DNA from: Akkermansia sp. N21116
GTDB taxonomy: Bacteria > Verrucomicrobiota > Verrucomicrobiia > Verrucomicrobiales > Akkermansiaceae
Direction: 5' to 3'
Length of the DNA: 64,000 nt
NCBI RefSeq assembly: GCF_029854705.2
Contig: NZ_CP139035.1
Location: 2,914,001 to 2,978,000 of the forward strand
Made by a program: the position numbers and the translations under genes. Below the pieces are notes generated by a model, which searched no databases, was not told the origin of the DNA, and worked only from the letters and a program-made list of their open reading frames with translations. Position 1 is the stretch's first letter. Each line of letters begins with the position of its first letter. Below, in pieces: positions 38,143 through 46,020 of the stretch.

Positions 38143-38505
38143 TTATACTTCAGCCTGAACTTCGATGCGCGAAGCCTCGTGAGGACGCAGAGCCAGCACG
38201 GAACCGCGTACCCGGATCAGCAAAGGACCGCCAAAAGGCGCCTTCTCCTGGATTTCTACCACGACGCCGGGCGTAATTCCCATGTCGGCCAGCTTGTACA
38301 TGCCCAGTCTGTCCATCCGGACCGATATGATCCTGACGGAATGCCTGATCCGAACCCGATCCAAAGTTCTCGGTTCACCCATTCTGCGGCCATTTTCGCA
38401 ATTGCCAAAAAAACGACGAAATCTTCTCCACAAAAACCGCCTCCTCACATGTCTCCCGCGTTTCTTGCAATGGCACAGGCAGTTCTCTTCTCCGTGGTTC
38501 CTCAT
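38143..38505 (-). CDS. feoA: FeoA domain protein with Arg/Cys-rich N-terminal extension
   Basis: Small SH3-like partner of FeoB. Residues 42-120 are the FeoA domain (KLADMGITPGVVVEIQEKAP, then GGPLLIRVRG and ALRPHEASRIEV). The 41 residues before it are unusual: CLCHCKKRGRHVRRRFLWRR and more Arg, then GNCENGRR, with four cysteines. The start is uncertain. ATG 38505 would lie only about 6 bases from the predicted transcription start, whereas ATG 38382 (MGEPRTL) gives a normal-sized FeoA but has no clear ribosome site either. It lies just before feoB in one operon. Confidence 0.85.
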   Translation of the reverse strand: MRNHGEENCLCHCKKRGRHVRRRFLWRRFRRFFGNCENGRRMGEPRTLDRVRIRHSVRIISVRMDRLGMYKLADMGITPGVVVEIQEKAPFGGPLLIRVRGSVLALRPHEASRIEVQAEV

Positions 38506-38517
38506 AGTGCGGAAGTA

Positions 38518-38545
38518 ATGTTAGAAGAATCTAAGTCACTGTCAA
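38518..38545 (-). promoter_or_regulatory. feoA promoter with embedded DtxR-box-like palindrome
   Basis: On the minus strand a perfect -35 TTGACA (38545-38540) and a -10 TAACAT (38523-38518) are 16 bases apart. Between them, overlapping the -10, lies TTAGATTCTTCTAA (38534-38521), an inverted repeat with TTAGA/TCTAA arms. It has the same length and outer bases as the core of the DtxR/IdeR operator. Binding there would block RNA polymerase. Confidence 0.65.
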
Positions 38546-38576
38546 TGTCCGACTGCATGTAAAGTTGCCTTGAACA

Positions 38577-39251
38577 TTACTTTTTACCGTCATCAAGGAT
38601 TCTGACGGTAACGGACATTCCCTCATCCTTGCGAAACACAATACATGAGCCGCGGAGGCGAATGCTGATGGGATCCCCCATCGGAGCCGAACCGATTACG
38701 TAAATTTCCGCTCCCGGCACCAGTCCCAAATCCGCCATTCTGGCAATTCCTTTCATCTGCGGATCCACAGACTTGATGATACACCGCTGACCGGTACGCA
38801 CCCGGTCAAGCGTTACTACCTGATCCTCATTATCGGATAGTTGTCCGACATCGATAAAACCTTTCAACAGAGGAGCATGAGCCGTCACACAAGCCGTCAA
38901 TTCCGCAATGCGTTCGATTTCCTCCTGAGTCATGACGTGCTCCACCTGGCAGGCTATCTCATCCGCACGGCTATCCGGCAATTGCAGAATATCCCTAAAG
39001 AATGCATGAAGAGTCCTGTGACACTGGATAATTCTGTCAGCCAGTTTAGCCCCCTTCTTTGTTAACCTGACAGGAGCATACTGGACATATTCCACCAGGC
39101 CCAGTTCCGCCAGTTGGCGTACAGCCGAGGTAACTGAAGGCATTTTCACATTCATCACCGTGGCAATATCCCTGACCTGGGCAATGCCACGTTCACGAAC
39201 GAGAAGTCCTATCGCTTCCAAATAATCTTCATTGCTCTTGGTCAATTCCAT
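38577..39251 (-). CDS. DtxR/MntR-family metal-dependent transcriptional regulator
   Basis: Fe(II)- or Mn(II)-dependent repressor of 224 residues. The N-terminal winged helix is clear (SNEDYLEAIGLLVRERG, then VRDIATVMNVKMPSVTSAVR). The dimerisation domain holds metal ligands in the expected order: HRTLHAFF and then ACQVEHVM, matching the C-x2-E-H set. The C-terminal 75 residues are an SH3-like FeoA domain (IARMADLGLVPGAEIYVIG), as in DtxR/IdeR rather than short MntR. Immediate neighbours feoA and feoB make iron the probable co-repressor. A palindrome in its own promoter suggests autoregulation. Confidence 0.92.
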   Translation of the reverse strand: MELTKSNEDYLEAIGLLVRERGIAQVRDIATVMNVKMPSVTSAVRQLAELGLVEYVQYAPVRLTKKGAKLADRIIQCHRTLHAFFRDILQLPDSRADEIACQVEHVMTQEEIERIAELTACVTAHAPLLKGFIDVGQLSDNEDQVVTLDRVRTGQRCIIKSVDPQMKGIARMADLGLVPGAEIYVIGSAPMGDPISIRLRGSCIVFRKDEGMSVTVRILDDGKK

Positions 39252-39263
39252 GGCATAGAGAAA

Positions 39264-39278
39264 ATATGATAGTCATAT
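39264..39278 (-). promoter_or_regulatory. Palindrome in the regulator promoter, possible operator
   Basis: ATATGA-TAG-TCATAT is a perfect 6-bp inverted repeat 13 bases upstream of the DtxR-family start. On the minus strand it covers a possible -10 (TATCAT, 16 bases after TTGCCG), so it is well placed for autorepression. Its sequence differs from the TTAG-type box at feoA. Confidence 0.45.
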
Positions 39279-39323
39279 ACGCTAAAACGGCAAGACTTAA
39301 CTTTCCTTCACATCTCAAGAACA

Positions 39324-40664
39324 TCATTCCCCCTTGACGCAGGAATCATCCCGAAATACCCCTTCAACCAAATTGACGCATTTTACACCAAACATATTCC
39401 CGATTACTCCGTCGGGGAACACAGCCAAACGCGTATTCAGATGCGTGGCAATTGTATTGTAATACTCCCGCGCCATGGCAATGCGCAACTCGGTATCGGA
39501 AAGTTCCTGCATGAGTTGTTCATACAGGGGAGCCGCTTTCAAACCGGGATATGCCTCCTGCAGAGCATTGATACTTTCGTGATCCAATTGCTGCCGGCGT
39601 CGCAAACGGGCAACCAGGAACATGGCTTCACTCTCATGCCGCGTATATTCCTCAACCACCCGGCACAGAGAGGGGATCAATTCATAACGTCTCTGTAAAA
39701 GAACCTCTACCTGGGCCCATCCCTGCCGCACACGGTTACGGATATCGACAAGGCTGTTATACACCGTCCACATCCACGACACCAGCCAAGCCAGCACATA
39801 AATGCCTCCGGCAACAATCCACAAGGGCCACGCACTGCCATCGGCGGAGTCAATTCCGTAGATCCCGGATCTCAGGAAATAGGAGCCTCCCGCCAAAATC
39901 CCCAGTCCCAGTATGGCAAAACACCATGCTTTAACCCCTTTCGTTCTCCTGATGGCTTCCTCATCGCGAGTAGAAATGATAAACTCTTCCCCATCCTGGC
40001 CGGAGGCGATTTCGGCAGCAACTCTATCCCGGCATTCACGGGACGGTCCTACCAGATAAATCCTCGTTCCTATGGGAACGGCCTCCTCGGTGAAGCGACG
40101 TTCAAATGTACTATTGGCAATACTCCCCTGCGGTCCTTTGGCATAGTAGGCATCATCGGAAGGAGTACTGAAGAAAGAGGCCACTCGCATCGGTTCTATA
40201 TCCGCACCTTGGGGATGAACGGCAATTTCCCCCGTATCGTCCCGCAGGAAAAATGACTTCAGTCTTCCACCCTCTGCCACAGTCGACCATCCCGACCTCA
40301 CCACCGTACGGGTACGCCTTTTACCGTTCTCAACGACGGTTCTCACCTCCACCCTCCTCCAATGTTCCTCCACCGTGTAGCTGTACCACACGCATGGTTT
40401 TTCAGCGATGAACGATACCAGAGGATCGGCGCATTCCGCCGTCCCTTTCAACTCCACCAATCCAATGAACACTCCACGCACACTGGATGTGGGCAGGGCA
40501 TCCATCAAGCGCCTCAACCGGTTGGCGCGGTGGCTTCCCCTCAACAACACCCAGGGACAAAGCAGCCAGCATCCGGCAACAAGGACACTAAGAACAAAAG
40601 CCATGTATTCTCCCGATGACAAATAGCCTTCCAATGAATCGGAAAGGAAGAGAAGCTCCTGCAT
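39324..40664 (-). CDS. GIDE-domain and LemA-domain fusion membrane protein
   Basis: Product of 446 residues combining two families that usually occur apart. After an N-terminal span (MAFVLSVLVAGCWLLCPWVL), residues 60-235 match the GIDE region of MUL1-type E3 ligases (VFIGLVELKGTAECADPL, then CVWYSYTVEEHW, RSGWSTVAEGGRLKSFFLRD), without any RING finger. Two spans follow (about 250-310). Residues 305-446 are a LemA domain (YNSLVDIRNRVRQGWAQVEV, LLQRRYELIPSL, ETRL-like ARLRRRQQ). It probably sits in the inner membrane. A LemA paralog and a DUF4870 protein lie directly upstream in the same operon. Function unknown. Confidence 0.85.
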   Translation of the reverse strand: MQELLFLSDSLEGYLSSGEYMAFVLSVLVAGCWLLCPWVLLRGSHRANRLRRLMDALPTSSVRGVFIGLVELKGTAECADPLVSFIAEKPCVWYSYTVEEHWRRVEVRTVVENGKRRTRTVVRSGWSTVAEGGRLKSFFLRDDTGEIAVHPQGADIEPMRVASFFSTPSDDAYYAKGPQGSIANSTFERRFTEEAVPIGTRIYLVGPSRECRDRVAAEIASGQDGEEFIISTRDEEAIRRTKGVKAWCFAILGLGILAGGSYFLRSGIYGIDSADGSAWPLWIVAGGIYVLAWLVSWMWTVYNSLVDIRNRVRQGWAQVEVLLQRRYELIPSLCRVVEEYTRHESEAMFLVARLRRRQQLDHESINALQEAYPGLKAAPLYEQLMQELSDTELRIAMAREYYNTIATHLNTRLAVFPDGVIGNMFGVKCVNLVEGVFRDDSCVKGE

Positions 40665-40707
40665 GGATCATCAAGGGAAAAACGCTGGAATCCAGCGCCG
40701 GCTCTTT

Positions 40708-41298
40708 CTATTGGAAACTTACCTTCGGTGCCTGCCGGGCCGTTTCGGTCTCTACCTTGAACATCTCCGACGGCTGGAAGTTGAACACCGATGCAATAAC
40801 ATTCGTCGGGAACACCTCCCGCTTCGTATTGTATTTCATCACGGCGTTGTTATACGTCTGCCGGGCATAGGCAACACTATCCTCCGTCTCACGCAATTCC
40901 TGCATCAATCTGGACATTTGACTATCCGCCTTCAAGTCGGGATAGGATTCCGACAGGGCAAACAGACGCTCCATGACACCGCCAAGAGAGTTTTCCGCAG
41001 CAACCAGAGCCTTAACCGATTCCGGATTCGCCGGATCAATCACTGCTTTTTCAGAGGCTTTGCATGCCACATTACGTGCCGCAATCACAGCCTCCAGCGT
41101 CTCGCGTTCATGTTCCATGTATTTTTTTGCAACTTCAACGAGATTGGGGATGAGATCATACCGGCGTTGAAGTTGCACGTCGATACCTGCAAAAGCATTC
41201 CGAACGGCATTGCGCAACGTCACCAAACCGTTGTAACCGGAAGCCACCATGCCTCCGGCAACGATAATAACCGCCAAACAAACAATAGTTGCAAACAT
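40708..41298 (-). CDS. lemA: LemA family protein
   Basis: Membrane-anchored helical protein of 196 residues. One N-terminal span (TIVCLAVIIVAGGMVASGY) is followed by the diagnostic YNGLVTLRNAVRNAFAGIDV, LQRRYDLIPNLVEVAKKYME and ETLEAVIAARN. The C-terminal half has TYNNAVMKYNTKREVFPTNV and FNFQPSEMFKVE. Length and motifs are standard. LemA proteins are widespread envelope proteins with unclear function. The second LemA domain in the next gene and DUF4870 before it form a compact three-gene unit. Confidence 0.95.
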   Translation of the reverse strand: MFATIVCLAVIIVAGGMVASGYNGLVTLRNAVRNAFAGIDVQLQRRYDLIPNLVEVAKKYMEHERETLEAVIAARNVACKASEKAVIDPANPESVKALVAAENSLGGVMERLFALSESYPDLKADSQMSRLMQELRETEDSVAYARQTYNNAVMKYNTKREVFPTNVIASVFNFQPSEMFKVETETARQAPKVSFQ

Positions 41299-41319
41299 AG
41301 TCAGAAAATATGATGGGTA

Positions 41320-41799
41320 TTAGTCCTTGAAAAATCGGATCGTCAATGGAGGAACATAGTCGGGACGAGAATTGGCCCGGACTAGCATGATGATTGTAAA
41401 TACAAGAAAAACAATCATATACGCTATTACAAGAAGAACCCACAACAAGACTGGAACCCAAAATATTGCCACACCTGGCTCCCTCGCATGACCAGCAGAA
41501 GTCAGGAAAAATCCAACACCCGCTATCAACATTAAAATGATGCATCCAACAATCAACCAGATAGTCCATGAAATCTGGAAATTCAACACTCTCTTGAAGA
41601 AAGGAACCGCTTGCGGAGTCGTATCCTTGAAACACAGGAAAAGAATGGCCGGCACTATAATATTACAAAAATATAGATTCAGCAGAAGAGCCAACAAAGG
41701 AGACAACGCCGCCCACATGCGTATGGAATACAATCTTCTCAACTCGGGGGACATGGCTGTCTCACCGGAAAAGGGAGGGGGTGATGTCTGATTTTCCAT
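41320..41799 (-). CDS. DUF4870-like small membrane protein
   Basis: Product of 159 residues with four hydrophobic segments. A cytoplasmic N-terminus (MENQTSPPPFSG) precedes MWAALSPLLALLLNLYFCNIIVPAILF, then VLNFQISWTIWLIVGCIILML and VLLWVLLVIAYMIVFLVFTII. The pattern SPEL..AALSPLL followed by VNFQISW matches DUF4870 proteins, which often neighbour LemA genes. Function unknown. Confidence 0.82.
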   Translation of the reverse strand: MENQTSPPPFSGETAMSPELRRLYSIRMWAALSPLLALLLNLYFCNIIVPAILFLCFKDTTPQAVPFFKRVLNFQISWTIWLIVGCIILMLIAGVGFFLTSAGHAREPGVAIFWVPVLLWVLLVIAYMIVFLVFTIIMLVRANSRPDYVPPLTIRFFKD

Positions 41800-41913
41800 T
41801 GCCTATCACGATCCTATCGCAGTTCTATTTTGTCAAACTCAAAATTACCCCAAGTTACATCAAGGCTCAAACAATCGATCACTGGGATACATTGCCGGAA
41901 CGGGAATAAGCGT

Positions 41914-42732
41914 TCATTCCATCCAAGGGATAACAGACTGCACCAAGGCATCCATTACACCTTCAGGCCCAGGAAAAGGACTTTCATAACCGGCTCGGGC
42001 AGCCACAAGGTGACGAACGGAATCTACGGCATTGGAAGGACAACAGCAAAACGCCTGAGGATTTTCTTTCATCGCATCCAGATCATTGAAACTGTCCCCG
42101 AAAATACAGATGCGCTCTCCCGGTATCCCGAGCAGTTCCGCCACATGGGCCAGTGCACTTCCTTTGTTGTAATCGGCATGGCAGAATCGCAGATAAGGAC
42201 CTGCCCGCTGGAAGGATATTTCAGGATGTTCGGCGATAGCAGGCATAATGAGTCGCTCCGCCCAATCGAGATCCGCCGGATCAGCCATTTCCAGAGAGTA
42301 AGGATCCTCCTTCTGCAACCACCAATCCACATGGGCGCAATGAGCTTCCAAATCACGGAGCAAATCCGTAAAAAACTTGCGGTAATGCCGGAACAACTTG
42401 GCATGTGCTTCATCGCAGGCATCATTCCACGGTACATAGGGCCTGATATGAAGGCCCTGATCTGCAAGATGGATGTCGCGCTCGCGCGTCACTAAAAAAT
42501 CCGGGGCAAAAGGCGCCCGTGAATCGCGTTCATAACCTTCCGCCAGGTAGTCCAGACTTCTGCCCGTGTTGATCCCCCACATGATTCCGTAGTCGGTACG
42601 CAACCTGCGTATCAGAGAAAAGAAATCCGGTGGCACGCCATGGGCGGAACGCGCATCGTACAACGTATCGTCGAAATCAAAGGACAATAACCATCCCGGA
42701 CGATCCGGAGGAGGAAGCGCTTGCAATCTCAT
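41914..42732 (-). CDS. HAD-superfamily phosphatase, Cof-like type IIB
   Basis: Cytoplasmic phosphatase of 272 residues. Motif I is FDFDDTLYD (nucleophile Asp), motif II is WGINTGRS, the Lys of motif III lies near DYNKGSAL, and motif IV is FGDSFNDLDAMKENPQAF. The C2-type cap between motifs II and III identifies the Cof/sucrose-phosphatase-like subgroup; the substrate is a sugar phosphate or similar by family analogy. ATG 42732 has GGTGGGG four bases upstream; the in-frame extension to 42990 runs back into the OmpA-like gene and is rejected. Confidence 0.9.
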   Translation of the reverse strand: MRLQALPPPDRPGWLLSFDFDDTLYDARSAHGVPPDFFSLIRRLRTDYGIMWGINTGRSLDYLAEGYERDSRAPFAPDFLVTRERDIHLADQGLHIRPYVPWNDACDEAHAKLFRHYRKFFTDLLRDLEAHCAHVDWWLQKEDPYSLEMADPADLDWAERLIMPAIAEHPEISFQRAGPYLRFCHADYNKGSALAHVAELLGIPGERICIFGDSFNDLDAMKENPQAFCCCPSNAVDSVRHLVAARAGYESPFPGPEGVMDALVQSVIPWME

Positions 42733-42775
42733 ATGCCCCACCGTACCTGAAGCATTACCGCATGGCAACCCATTC

Positions 42776-44380
42776 TCAGGGCAGGAGAGGCTCCTGAAAA
42801 GCCGGTTCCTGAGGACTATTCCCGCCCTTCTCCGGTTTTCCGGCAGGATCGGCTCCGGAACCGTGTACCGGTTCCGCCACGGGAATAGCGGCGGGAATAT
42901 CATCGTGAACAGGCTGGGCAACAGGAATATCATCCTCCTTGCCAACGACGCGGGCAGGTAAATCTTCCAAATCGACCTCCTCATCGTCAACCACCGGCGC
43001 TTCCTGGTTGGAGCCGGAAACTACAGGAGGCCGGGCTCCCTGACGAACGGAAGAACCGGTTGCAGTCCCCTGCCCTTGACCGGGTGCCGGAACGACAACC
43101 GGAGACGGCTGGCGAACATTCCCCGCCGCCGGAGTAGGCGTTGCGGGACGAACAGCAGCAGGGGAAGTGACCGGAGGCACCGAAGGGACAACCGGTTTGG
43201 CAGGAACAACGGGAGCTACAGGACGCCCCTGATCCGAAGAAGGAACAGGCAAAGCCCCAGTCCCTTGCTTCATCGCGGCAATCTGACGTGCGATCGGAGT
43301 TTCCATATCCACTTTGTATGAGATCGGCAAGGCATCCGCCGGGAGATCTTCACCCTTCTTGCGCATGTGGATTTCCACACGTCTGTTGGCGGCCTGGGCT
43401 CTGCGGTCACCGGTAATCGGCACAACGGGACGTTCATTCCCGCATGCCCTGATGTACACATGCGTCATGTCGATCCCATTGGCCTGGAGCCACAACCGGA
43501 CGGCATTGGCGCGCATGAGGGAAAGGAGTTTGTTGTACTCCCGGGAACCAAAACTGTCCGTATGGCCCTCGATAATGAATGAAGTTTGGGGATTCTTGCA
43601 GATCAATGCCGCGAGCTGAAGCAAGCCGATTCTGGCGGAATTCTTCATAACCGCTTTGTCATATTCAAACAACAGGTCTGCACCGATCAATCCATGACCG
43701 CTCTTCTTCCCGAGTGAATTGGAGGGCTGAGCCAACAGGTCAGTCAAGGATTTCGTACCGCTCGGTAAGTTGGCATCGCTGACTCCTTTATTGCCCGTCA
43801 GATTTTCCCTGTTCCATACATCAGGGTCGATTTCCGGCAGTCCGTCCGACTTGACAACCTTGAGCGGATTGGACGTAATCGCCAATGCCTCGCTCATGCC
43901 CGGTTCCGGGCTGCCGGCAGAGCCAACCGAATCAGCCAATTGCTCCATCTGCGAAGCAAGAGCCTGGGATTCCGTAGAATCCATGCTTTCCAGCCCAATG
44001 GACGTCTCTCCGGGGGCAATACTCACATCCTCCAGTTCCATATCAACCGGATCCGGAGTCTGAATATCCTCCACAGGCAAATTGTCCGGGTCGGCAGTAG
44101 GCAATTCATCAGGTATTTCCTCTCGCTCTTCTTCGTCACTTTGCAAGACGACGGGTCGAAGAATTTCCTCTTTGCTATTTGGTGGCAACTGGCCTTCCAC
44201 AGGAGAAAGAGTCATCCCCACCCCGGTTACGCGCAAGACAAAATAACCCAATAAATGGACCAGAATGGCACTTGTCAGGGCACCGAGGACAATCGCCCAG
44301 AAATGCCTCTGGCTCCGCAAAGCAAATCTGGATTTGCGGCGCTGATTTTGGACGATGTGAGTGTTTTCCGATCCTGTCAT
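42776..44380 (-). CDS. Membrane-anchored OmpA-like peptidoglycan-binding protein with Pro-rich tail
   Basis: Product of 534 residues. One N-terminal span (HFWAIVLGALTSAILVHLLGYFVL) is followed by an acidic low-complexity region. The OmpA/MotB-C domain lies at about residues 235-345: GLLQLAALICKNPQTSFIIE then GHTDSFGSREYNKLLSLMRA and NRRVEIHMRKKG. The peptidoglycan-contact Asp and Arg are present. The last 180 residues are Pro/Val/Ala-rich and contain DDIPVAQPV and IPVAEPV units. ATG 44380 follows the upstream gene's stop by 11 bases. It probably tethers the inner membrane to the cell wall. Confidence 0.85.
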   Translation of the reverse strand: MTGSENTHIVQNQRRKSRFALRSQRHFWAIVLGALTSAILVHLLGYFVLRVTGVGMTLSPVEGQLPPNSKEEILRPVVLQSDEEEREEIPDELPTADPDNLPVEDIQTPDPVDMELEDVSIAPGETSIGLESMDSTESQALASQMEQLADSVGSAGSPEPGMSEALAITSNPLKVVKSDGLPEIDPDVWNRENLTGNKGVSDANLPSGTKSLTDLLAQPSNSLGKKSGHGLIGADLLFEYDKAVMKNSARIGLLQLAALICKNPQTSFIIEGHTDSFGSREYNKLLSLMRANAVRLWLQANGIDMTHVYIRACGNERPVVPITGDRRAQAANRRVEIHMRKKGEDLPADALPISYKVDMETPIARQIAAMKQGTGALPVPSSDQGRPVAPVVPAKPVVPSVPPVTSPAAVRPATPTPAAGNVRQPSPVVVPAPGQGQGTATGSSVRQGARPPVVSGSNQEAPVVDDEEVDLEDLPARVVGKEDDIPVAQPVHDDIPAAIPVAEPVHGSGADPAGKPEKGGNSPQEPAFQEPLLP

Positions 44381-44391
44381 GCGAAAATGAA

Positions 44392-45504
44392 TCAAATTTT
44401 ACGAGCCGATCCCGGGATTTCACCAGGCAGCACCTTAGGTTTGGGCAGACGGTTATTGTCCTGAATCCACTCAGCAACGGAAGCCATCAAATCGTCTTCC
44501 CCGTCATACACGTGGATTTGATAACGTTCCTCGAACTTTTCCCCCTTTTTACCCTCCACCATCTGCACATGTTCCCGGGTTTTTGTACCGTACGGTTCTC
44601 CGTCCGCCCGGCCATTGTACACAACCTTGTTCTCCGAAGTGACAGCAGAATACAAAGTCAGCGTATCCTTCATATCCGAAAAGAACAACTCATCCGTACA
44701 AACCAGCATCGCGGGAACCGTCAAATCACGGGCGGCATCGACGGGAACGACATCGTAGCTGCTATACCCAGCACGCGTACATATCCCCAATTCCGCCAAC
44801 CAGAACGCGGCGTAACATGTCGGCTTGCCCATGTCATCCTCCATGGCCCGCATGATGGCGGACTTTAAGATGCAAAAACTGTCCATGGCCACCACACAGC
44901 GGATGCGCGGTTCCCTGACGGCGGACTGCATCAGCAACGCCGCACCAAATCCCTGCCCCACGGCCGCAACGGGAGCAGTATCTCCCAATTCCTTCTCCAC
45001 GGCATCAAGCAGCAATGGCACATCCGCCGATTCATAATAACCATACGAACAATAAGGCCTCACCTGGTCTCTTCCCCGGGAATTCCACAACACGCAGGTA
45101 TAGCCGGCACTGGCTAGACTCTCTGCATAGTTCATGGAATTCTCAATTCCATGATTCCAAGTCGTACTGATCAGGACAATGCCGGGCTGTCGTTCCAGAT
45201 TGGATAACTTCCCTCGATTTCTCAAAAGGTCCCTCATGCGGCTCAGGCGGGGAGTCGTTTCTCCTCCCTGGTTTTTCATGGACACAATACAGGCATCTAC
45301 CTTCACGCCGTCCGCTCCGTCAAACTCCAGGAAACGAAGGTCCAATCCTTCCGCCCGGCGTATATCGCCGGCGGGACGGGTATAGGGCACGAGAACCGGT
45401 GTCGAGGCATACCACGCATACCACGCCATCAATATAACCAACACCGCAACAAGCCAAAGAAACAGCTTGAAGGCTTTCGATAAGATCTGTTGGAAAAAGC
45501 GCAC
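44392..45504 (-). CDS. Alpha/beta-hydrolase-like membrane protein lacking the nucleophile serine
   Basis: Product of 370 residues with an N-terminal membrane anchor (FKLFLWLVAVLVILMAWYAWY). The fold of an alpha/beta hydrolase is readable: GIVLISTTWNHGIENSMNYA (oxyanion side), AGYTCVLWNSRGRD, then the nucleophile elbow. The elbow reads VAAVGQGFGAALL, with Gly where GxSxG has Ser. The late region LTVPAMLVCTDELFF has the strand and Asp usual for the acid; the His is unclear. It is therefore possibly non-catalytic, or uses another residue. It directly precedes the OmpA-like gene. Confidence 0.78.
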   Translation of the reverse strand: MRFFQQILSKAFKLFLWLVAVLVILMAWYAWYASTPVLVPYTRPAGDIRRAEGLDLRFLEFDGADGVKVDACIVSMKNQGGETTPRLSRMRDLLRNRGKLSNLERQPGIVLISTTWNHGIENSMNYAESLASAGYTCVLWNSRGRDQVRPYCSYGYYESADVPLLLDAVEKELGDTAPVAAVGQGFGAALLMQSAVREPRIRCVVAMDSFCILKSAIMRAMEDDMGKPTCYAAFWLAELGICTRAGYSSYDVVPVDAARDLTVPAMLVCTDELFFSDMKDTLTLYSAVTSENKVVYNGRADGEPYGTKTREHVQMVEGKKGEKFEERYQIHVYDGEDDLMASVAEWIQDNNRLPKPKVLPGEIPGSARKI

Positions 45505-45645
45505 AGCACACAGGAAGATTTACATATCATGCATCCCGAACAGCATGATTACAGACGGATTTATACATGGAGTATGTACTGATTCAAAGAGGAAATTCTT
45601 TCAATCTGACTTGAATGAACGGCATTTCGGCTTCATGCTGTCGGC

Positions 45646-46014
45646 ATGAGATCCTGCCTTGGTTCCATCCTTCTGTTTATCGTTATCGTCATGCTAGCCG
45701 CAACAGCTTTCTATCAATGGAATACCAATGCCAAAATAGAATTCTCCGTGAGGAACCCGGAAGATCCCATGATCACAACGAAGCGGTATTCCATTGATTC
45801 TCTCCACCCCGATCAAAAACCTCTATCCAGCAAGCAGGATTCCCCGAATCAGGCGCATGACCCCTACTCTATTTCCGATAACGTCATGCCCGTCAAGCCA
45901 GTTCCGGTCTCCCAGCCGGAAGAAGACATCCCGACAGCAGAACCAGTCTCCGATTCCGAGGATATCCCTACCGCGGAACCCGTTCAATCTCCGGAACAAA
46001 ACGAAATCCGATAA
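45646..46014 (+). CDS. Small membrane-anchored acidic Pro-rich protein
   Basis: Product of 122 residues. A membrane span at residues 4-22 (CLGSILLFIVIVMLAATAF) precedes a disordered, Pro/Glu/Ser-rich tail. The tail ends in two copies of EDIPTAEPV. The same type of unit occurs in the C-terminal tail of the OmpA-like protein encoded nearby on the other strand. It lies six bases before pdxA. No family recognised; coding status is supported by the signal anchor and the repeated motif. Confidence 0.65.
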   Translation: MRSCLGSILLFIVIVMLAATAFYQWNTNAKIEFSVRNPEDPMITTKRYSIDSLHPDQKPLSSKQDSPNQAHDPYSISDNVMPVKPVPVSQPEEDIPTAEPVSDSEDIPTAEPVQSPEQNEIR

Positions 46015-46020
46015 TCATAG

